Assembly: GCA_943704495.1 (NCBI GenBank)
Contig: CALSCR010002748.1
Span: 1 to 27,125 of the forward strand
Direction: 5' to 3'
DNA: 27,125 nucleotides
Source of the DNA: Pigoraptor chileana
Lineage: Eukaryota; Opisthokonta; Filasterea
Shown: positions 21,357 through 27,125 of the stretch, piece by piece
How the letters are laid out: the number at the start of each line of letters is the position of its first letter
Numbering within the stretch: position 1 is the stretch's first letter
Made by a program: the position numbers and the translations under genes
Notes under the pieces: model-generated
The model's database searches: none
What the model was told of the DNA's origin: nothing
Seen by the model: the letters and a program-made list of their open reading frames with translations, nothing else

Positions 21357-23554
21357 TCATTCTTCACGGCGAATTGAGACAGCGCCACCCGCAGTGCTGG
21401 CGGCGGGTGCACTCACTGCAGGGACGGCATCGCCCCCGTCCTTGGCAGTCACTTCACCACCTGCATCGACAGACGCCACCTCTACCCCGACGACGGAATG
21501 CCCGTCATCAGACGTCGGGGTCGATGTTTTCTTCAGTACGCATTCCGCGTGGACACTCTTGATGACATCCACAAGACGCACCATCGAAATGGGTCGCTTT
21601 TCCTCGTCCACAATCCACATGCGATGCACGTGACAGATCATTGCCCCCACCGCTGCACTCAGGAGCGTCGAGTCCGGACGCAATGCGACGGCGGGTGACA
21701 TGCGACCGCCGTGTCGGCGCGCGAGAAAATCCCCGACGGGGCGCGTCATGTCGGCCAGCGCACCCACCCGCAGTCCCCGCAGATCCGAGGCAGAGAGAGT
21801 CGAGAGCAGGCGCCCGTCAACATCCACAACGGCCACTGCGTCAGCATTTTCCTCGAACATTGTGCGGAATGCTTCCAATGCGGACGTTTGAGGGACGACA
21901 GACACAACGCGACGACCCTGTGTTGGCTTATCAAGACCGAGCTCTTGCAACTGCGCACAAAAGGGAGACAAACATATCCGAGTCGTTCGTGTGTGTGTGT
22001 GTGTGTGTGTGTGTTTGTGTGTTTGTGTTTGTGAAAACACAATGGCCAGTGTCAGTGCACCAAAAACACAAACATAGACCAACCAAAATACGAATCCTTT
22101 CCTGTGCAGTCCATACACCCTCAGTTTGAGTTACAGACACTAGTCATTCTTGCCCACCGTTTTAGCGAATGCGTCCAGGAAGAAGACGTTGTGCTCGCAA
22201 AGGTGCTTCACAACATCCGCCTGGCTCACAATACGGTGGTCGGTCGTTCTGTCCTCGTGTATTGTCGCCGACATGCCCTCCCGGTGCCCCGTCGCCGTCG
22301 TCCGAACAAGCACACGCTGCACACCGAGACACATTGTTGTGAGCGCCGACAACAGGCTCGAGGTGGGCTCCAGAATGACGAGGCCGTTTTCTTGCCAGAC
22401 GCCGCCACCCCGGAAGTAGTCAGATGTGCCCACAAGTTCACCGATCTCTGTCGACGACAATCCCTTGCGATCTTCCTGTGCACCGGATGCACATTTGCAC
22501 ACAAACCGAGACAGCGGACCGCGTTTGAATGAAGAAAGAGTATGGACGGGTGAGTCAGAAACTGAAGACCATGGACGCGAGTGTCGCAGTGTAAGGGGAC
22601 CCAATCCGACACTCGCAGAGAGAGAGAGATGCATACATACACATACAAAACAAAGGAAGTACACAGTAATCATCGTTGCATGCGCACGCAGACACTGCAG
22701 GCCAACTCCACGGCGACTGCAATCGATCAATGCCACACTCATAGAGCCACAGCTATTATATTCACCTGCACATAGCGACACAAATCACACACACACAAAC
22801 ATGCCCGGAGATGCACACAATGTACATGTACACACATACACGCACATACGCACACACCGCTGACACCAGGTGGCCGTTGTCGTCGAAGTAGCGCGCCGCA
22901 AGGAAGACCATTGTGTCAAGCACTGTGATGAGCCCAACATACTCGTTTTTGTCGACGTTGAATACCGGCAATGCTGTGTTTCGTATACAATACAGACGGT
23001 ACAACAACAGTACAAAACAAGGCGCACGTGAGACAGAAATGACCACACATCTAGCACTGAGATCTACTTATGCGCACAACCAAAGTGCATACTGGCACCA
23101 ACACAAATCGGAAGTTATCTGACCCACACAATAGATTGTTCGTCTGCAATCGTTGCAATGCCGTGTCCACGTGCGCGTTTGCGTCAATGTCGCACAGAGG
23201 GTGCTTCCAGTAGATGAGCGAGCCAAGCGTCTGAGTGCCAAGAAAGGTCTTCGCATCCATCCCGTGAGAAGGCGCTATCATCGACTGTTCGGCAGAGATG
23301 GCACACCTTCCAAAGTTCGTCGATAGAGTTGGAAAGTCGAATATTTTCGCTGGTGCATATGTGCCGTCCGGAGATGCCCCGGGACTGCTCTGTGAGTGCG
23401 CAATGTGTGTGAGATGATGGCGATGTGGCGCGCCTGCTGTCGTTGCAACTGTTGCGGCCATGGCTGCGTTGTTGGAGGATGAAGATGCTGATACTTCATG
23501 CGGTGTTATCGTGGGATTAAATGCATCTCTTTCAAAGCCGCTTTCGTCGTCCAT
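21357..23554 (-). CDS. Four-CBS-domain protein, AMPK gamma / SNF4-like
   Basis: Likely adenine-nucleotide-sensing regulatory subunit of an AMPK/SNF1 kinase. Four exons (minus): 23554-23128, 22973-22858, 22475-22158, 21950-21357 (TGA). Phases match, 484 aa. Residues 1-90 are Ser/Ala/Thr-rich and look disordered. CBS1 is about 106-170 (LPVFNVDKNEYVGLITVLD), CBS2 about 205-275, CBS3 about 297-350 after LQELGL, and CBS4 about 370-422 with CHVHRMWIVDEE. LQELG before CBS3 and VHRxxxVDE in CBS4 match AMPK gamma closely (family knowledge from memory). Each repeat keeps an Asp at the ribose-contact position: D162, D268, D343, D415. The tail (about 430-484) is Val/Ala/Gly-rich and shows no domain. No carbohydrate-binding (GBD) segment is seen at the N-terminus. 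The ATG is preceded by an AT-rich flank. It could instead be another four-CBS family member. Confidence 0.85.
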
Positions 23555-23801
23555 TTCAAATGACTACAATTGTATCGGCAAAAAGATCTGTAGCGATTTT
23601 TGCCAGTCCACACAATTTTCGGAAACGCAGATGCAGAAAGCTGCTGTCCCACTACACCTTCACCTTCGTATGGTAAGATGCACTTTGCATTCTTTGCAAA
23701 CAATTGCAGTGCAATGAAGCACGCGAAACACGCACGCCGGTTGTCAGTTGTGACTATCTGCCGTAAGTGTGAGTCGAGTGTGAGATGATGGGTTGGGTTC
23801 G

Positions 23802-23809
23802 TGACGTCA
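23802..23809. promoter_or_regulatory. CRE-like bZIP palindrome
   Basis: TGACGTCA, the full cAMP-response / ATF-CREB palindrome, about 250 bp upstream of the CBS gene ATG. It is a sequence match only. Confidence 0.35.
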
Positions 23810-23999
23810 GCAAAAATTCAATAAAACCGCTGACAGGTACATGTCCATGTACACCGAAGTTGCTTCGGATCAATGTGGGATGAGTAGATGGATTCAACTG
23901 CAGACAATGCTTTCTTTTGTCAAGCGAGCACTTGCACAACTACACAAAACGAACCATTCGAGTATCATTCGAGTATTTACTGAAGGTCCTAATGCATCA

Positions 24000-24200
24000 C
24001 GAATGACACAATACACAAATCACAAACACGAAACGCGCAACTGCCGCACACAAATCGCAACAAACAGACCACTGAAACACAAATCGCAACACACAAAACA
24101 ACACATAATACGCACAAGACACAATAACAAACAGCGACACCGAGCGCGGCATAAATCACAACACACAACACACAACCACAACACACAACCACAACAAATT
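24000..24200. repeat. A/C-rich low-complexity repeat
   Basis: Repeated ACACAAATCGCAACA and CACAACCACAAC words without a fixed period. It lies just downstream of the stop of the PH-talin-like gene. Confidence 0.7.
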
Positions 24201-24223
24201 TCGCCCGCATCATTGCCGGCTGT

Positions 24224-27079
24224 TCATTTGAGGTAGTGCTCCATCACTTCCGCGACTGCTTCGTCAACGTTGGCGGGAATACCTTTCTTCTTGAGGAGTG
24301 ACAATGACACTAGAGGTCCGTACGCATCGTGAATCTTCTGGAATTCAGAGGCCAGCTGTATGTATGCCTTTGTGCCGTCAACCGCCTTAAATCGCCTCGC
24401 TATTTCATCCTGAAGTTCGCCTAGTGTTGCAATCTGCATCGGCGGCGGCGATGATGCCATTGCCCGCTCGTTGTACAGTCGCTCCAGCTGCTTCTCCAGC
24501 AGTTCTATCCGTCCCTTTGCCTCTGCACCGCCCGCCACGACATCCTTGACCACCTGCCGCGTTGCCTTGCTAAGCACACCCGTCGCGACTGCTTTGACTT
24601 CGATCGACTCAACCCGCCCTTTTGTCTCGCGAAGTCCCAGTCGCGTGGCCTTGTCTGCCTCCCCAAGGCGGTATCCGTACTTATCAGGGCGCGCCGTGTC
24701 ATCCTTACCCCCACTTCCACCGAAAAAGCGCCCATCGTGAGTCCGAATGCCAGTTCGTATGAAGATGCCTTCGTCTGTCCAGTCAATTGCGCGCTCTGCC
24801 GCGATCGGTTTGTGTGTGAATTTCGAAATATTGATGCCAGCGACGCTCATTGCGCCGTTGCGCAGACGCACCGATGTAACGGCGTCCACAAGTAAGTCGG
24901 CGACGCGCTGATTGGATAGGTCGGCGAAGGACACATACGCAACCATGTACTTTACGGCGCACTGCAGCAGGGGACACAAATGTGGGACAAACAAGTGTCA
25001 GGCACTGGAGTGTAATTGCACTTACACGCTCAAACATATTGCTAAACGCATCCCCATAATCACATGTAAACGCATGCAGGGCTACACACATACATGTACA
25101 CACATACCGACATGCGTACATGCATACAAACACACGTGCATACGCACACACACATGTATACGCACAAACGTACACACACATTCACATGCACCACAATGAA
25201 AACAACAGCAATAGGTAAAATGATGACAAAGCGACAAACCACCTCAGAATGGCCCCCGCAAACAGCTGCACCGACATACCTCGCCCAAGTCCTGTGCCCC
25301 ATCCTTCTTCAGTGCCAAGATCTGCTCCTCGTACCGGCGAGTGAGTTCACACCCGACGTCCTCTGCCACTTCATCCATCTCGCGGAATGTCAGGACCATG
25401 TCTGCCACATTGGCGGCACGCTGTGCTTCGCGTGCATCCGACGACAAAGACACAACCTTTGAAATGATCGAAGCGACCGTCGATGCTCCTGGAAAGGGGA
25501 TCCAATCGCCCGCCAGTTCTATTCCCTGCGCGATGCGGTCACGTGTCGTCACGGCGTCACGTGCAATCATCCCGCTGTCGAGTGCCTTGCACGAGAGAAA
25601 GAACTCCTGCAACTTGATAACAACAGAGCGGTAAAAGCGAAAAAGTCGCTCGTTTCCCTCAATGTGGCGCAACTTCGCAATCGCTGCACGTCGCGCATTG
25701 TAGTCGTCCTCGAGAACAGCCTGTCGCTGCCGCAGGTCTTCAATTTCGCGCGTCAGCTCTGCGGATGGCGCAAACTTCGCGCGTGCCTCCAGTCTCTTCA
25801 ATTGCGCGGCAAGTTCCGCAACCTGTGTGTCGTTGGCTCTGTTGAGCTTTGTCAGCCGTTCCTCGCAGTGCTGGTGAAGTTTCAGCGCAAGCACGTCAAG
25901 CTGAGAGTCAGTCGCTCTTCGTGCTTCAGCCGCCTCCTGCCTCAACAATGCAATCATCCGCTCCATTGCTGTGGCCGTGTCCATTGCCGTGCGGAGTGCA
26001 TCGCTCGCCATCGCCTCGAGGTTTGACAGCGCAAGATCGCTTGTGGTGATTTCCCGCTGCGCTGCGTCAGAATCGAATGGCACGCTCGCCATCTCCTGTG
26101 TTTGCTGTGCAGGAGCAGCGGAAATTACTGGCGCCATTTCAATGCTGTGCTCCTCTTTCGTGATGGCTTTGTTATCGGCAACCACGCTCTGTTCGGATGA
26201 TGTCACGGTCGAATCATCCCCGAGACCTGCCGCGGCGGGCGATAGTGCATCATCAGTGAGCGTCGTAAAAGTCGTGGACGAAACGTATGCGACGAGCGAC
26301 TGGACGGCTTCAATAAGGGGCTTGGATTTCGTCGCACACTTGTCGCGATCAGCGTCGGTGAGTGACTTAACGAGCGACTTGATATCCGGCACAAGCGCTT
26401 TGGTCGTGGTCGCAACGCTTTTTGCATAATTGCCCAACTGCTCCTGGGTGGCCGGGTCCGTCACCTGTGTCCGAGCCGCCTTGCAAGCGTTGCAGAGACC
26501 AGTTGTGTGCTTGGCAATCATGCTCGCTGCCTCGAGAAGCTTCTGTTGTGTTGCTTCGGGTGCGAGTAGTGCATCACACGCGTCCTTGATACCCTGCAGT
26601 GCACGTACACACATCCCCTGGTCCACGAGACCGGTGACGGTGGGTGTATAGGAGGGATCCAGAACACCGACGTGAGATGAGGCAAGTGTGGTGGGATTGG
26701 CGAGTTCGGGTATGGCTGGGCCCAGCTTGACAGTGGGCGCCGTGTCCGCGTTTGACGAATCATTCGAGCGCGAATGGGCGATTTCAGGTATCGTCTGTGC
26801 GTCATAGTATCCAAGCGGTGGCGGTGGATAAGCAAGAGGTGAGTCCAGTTTCGACAAGACACTGTCACACCGCATGAATGATTATTGCAAACAAATAAGG
26901 GTCGTGTATTTGTACCTTCAACTTCCTGTCAAGAATGTCCAAGACGGGCGCTCGGTTGACGAGATAGAGCAAGTCATCCATCCACCGCTTCTTCTCCGAG
27001 GACGATTCGCAATAGAAGATTATCTGTGCAGATCTCTTGTGCTCCGACTTCTCAATCACCCCAATCCCGTTCTCGAGCT
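24224..27079 (-). CDS. PH / talin-like bundle / coiled-coil protein (partial)
   Basis: Not a named family that I recognise. Exons visible (minus): 27079 to about 26923 or 26916, 26861-25280, 24961-24224 (TGA). The 5' end is outside the window. The first exon looks like the end of a PH domain (FYCESSSEKKRWMDDLLYLVNR). The large exon opens with a PPPP patch (YPPPPLGYYD). Next comes a helical region at about 26632-26278 like talin rod bundles (ASMIAKHTTGLCNACKAART, DPATQEQLGNYAKSVATTT, KPLIEAVQSLVAYVSS). A charged coiled coil follows (about 26040-25600), then a conserved-looking block DWIPFPGASTVASII. The last exon has KYGYRLGEADKATRLGL and more helix. A membrane-cytoskeleton adaptor is an inference. 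The junction of the first two exons is uncertain: the better donor (GTACAA at 26915) is out of phase, and the in-phase one (GTTGAA at 26922) is weak. A separate gene starting at ATG 26875 is possible. Confidence 0.65.
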
Positions 27080-27125
27080 CTGCAGTTCATTGGTCCCATA
27101 TCAATTATCACATTACATCCCCCCC

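Larger units (their letters stand above)
23555..24223. other. Intergenic region upstream of CBS gene
   Basis: 669 bp between the CBS gene start and the stop of the next minus-strand gene. It has a perfect CRE-type palindrome at 23802-23809 and an A/C-rich low-complexity stretch at about 24000-24200 with CACAAATCGCAAC and CACAACCACAAC repeats. No credible coding sequence. Confidence 0.6.

Noticed and set aside
24680-24720. GGSGGKDD as a Walker A nucleotide-binding loop
   Set aside because: It lacks the Ser/Thr after Lys, and no Walker B or other nucleotide-binding feature follows.
1-27125. Mobile element, viral remnant, CRISPR or toxin-antitoxin system
   Set aside because: I saw no transposase, reverse transcriptase, integrase, capsid, terminal repeats or spacer-repeat array on either strand.

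Overview
The window is nuclear DNA of an intron-rich eukaryote, most likely a single-celled protist. Compact conserved exons (about 60-400 nt, with a few of 1.2-2.1 kb) are separated by introns packed with GT/CA microsatellites. The gene set (flippase, cohesin SMC1, RhoGEF, AMPK-gamma-like protein, talin-like protein) and an E2F-like site hint at Amorphea (amoebozoans, apusomonads, opisthokont protists). That placement is inference and no species is claimed. Layout: (1) 1-6041, minus strand: most of a P4-type phospholipid flippase, 15 exons resolved, 3' end outside the window and first exon uncertain. (2) 6042-7280: divergent 5' region. (3) 7281-10824, plus: complete nine-exon DH-PH Rho guanine nucleotide exchange factor, 586 aa. 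(4) 10825-11805: tail-to-tail gap. (5) 11806-18585, minus: complete twelve-exon cohesin subunit SMC1, 1238 aa. (6) 18586-19991: divergent control region with an E2F-like site, satellite-like repeats, C-rich tracts and a TATA box. (7) 19992-20942, plus: unrecognised two-exon C2H2 zinc-finger protein, 270 aa. (8) 21357-23554, minus: complete four-exon protein with four CBS motifs like AMPK gamma, 484 aa. (9) 24224 to the right edge, minus: the 3' part of a PH / talin-like helical bundle / coiled-coil protein that I cannot assign to a named family. These are ordinary housekeeping and signalling genes and do not form an operon or a single pathway. RhoGEF and the PH-talin-like protein both point to cytoskeletal signalling, but nothing shows that they work together. 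I found no mobile element, CRISPR array, rRNA or tRNA. The most notable signals are a probable U12-type AT-AC intron in the flippase, a probable GC-AG intron in SMC1, GT-repeat tracts that start at many 5' splice sites, and the undescribed architectures of the zinc-finger and PH-talin-like proteins. All exon joins were worked out by hand from reading frame, splice dinucleotides and family conservation, without transcript data.
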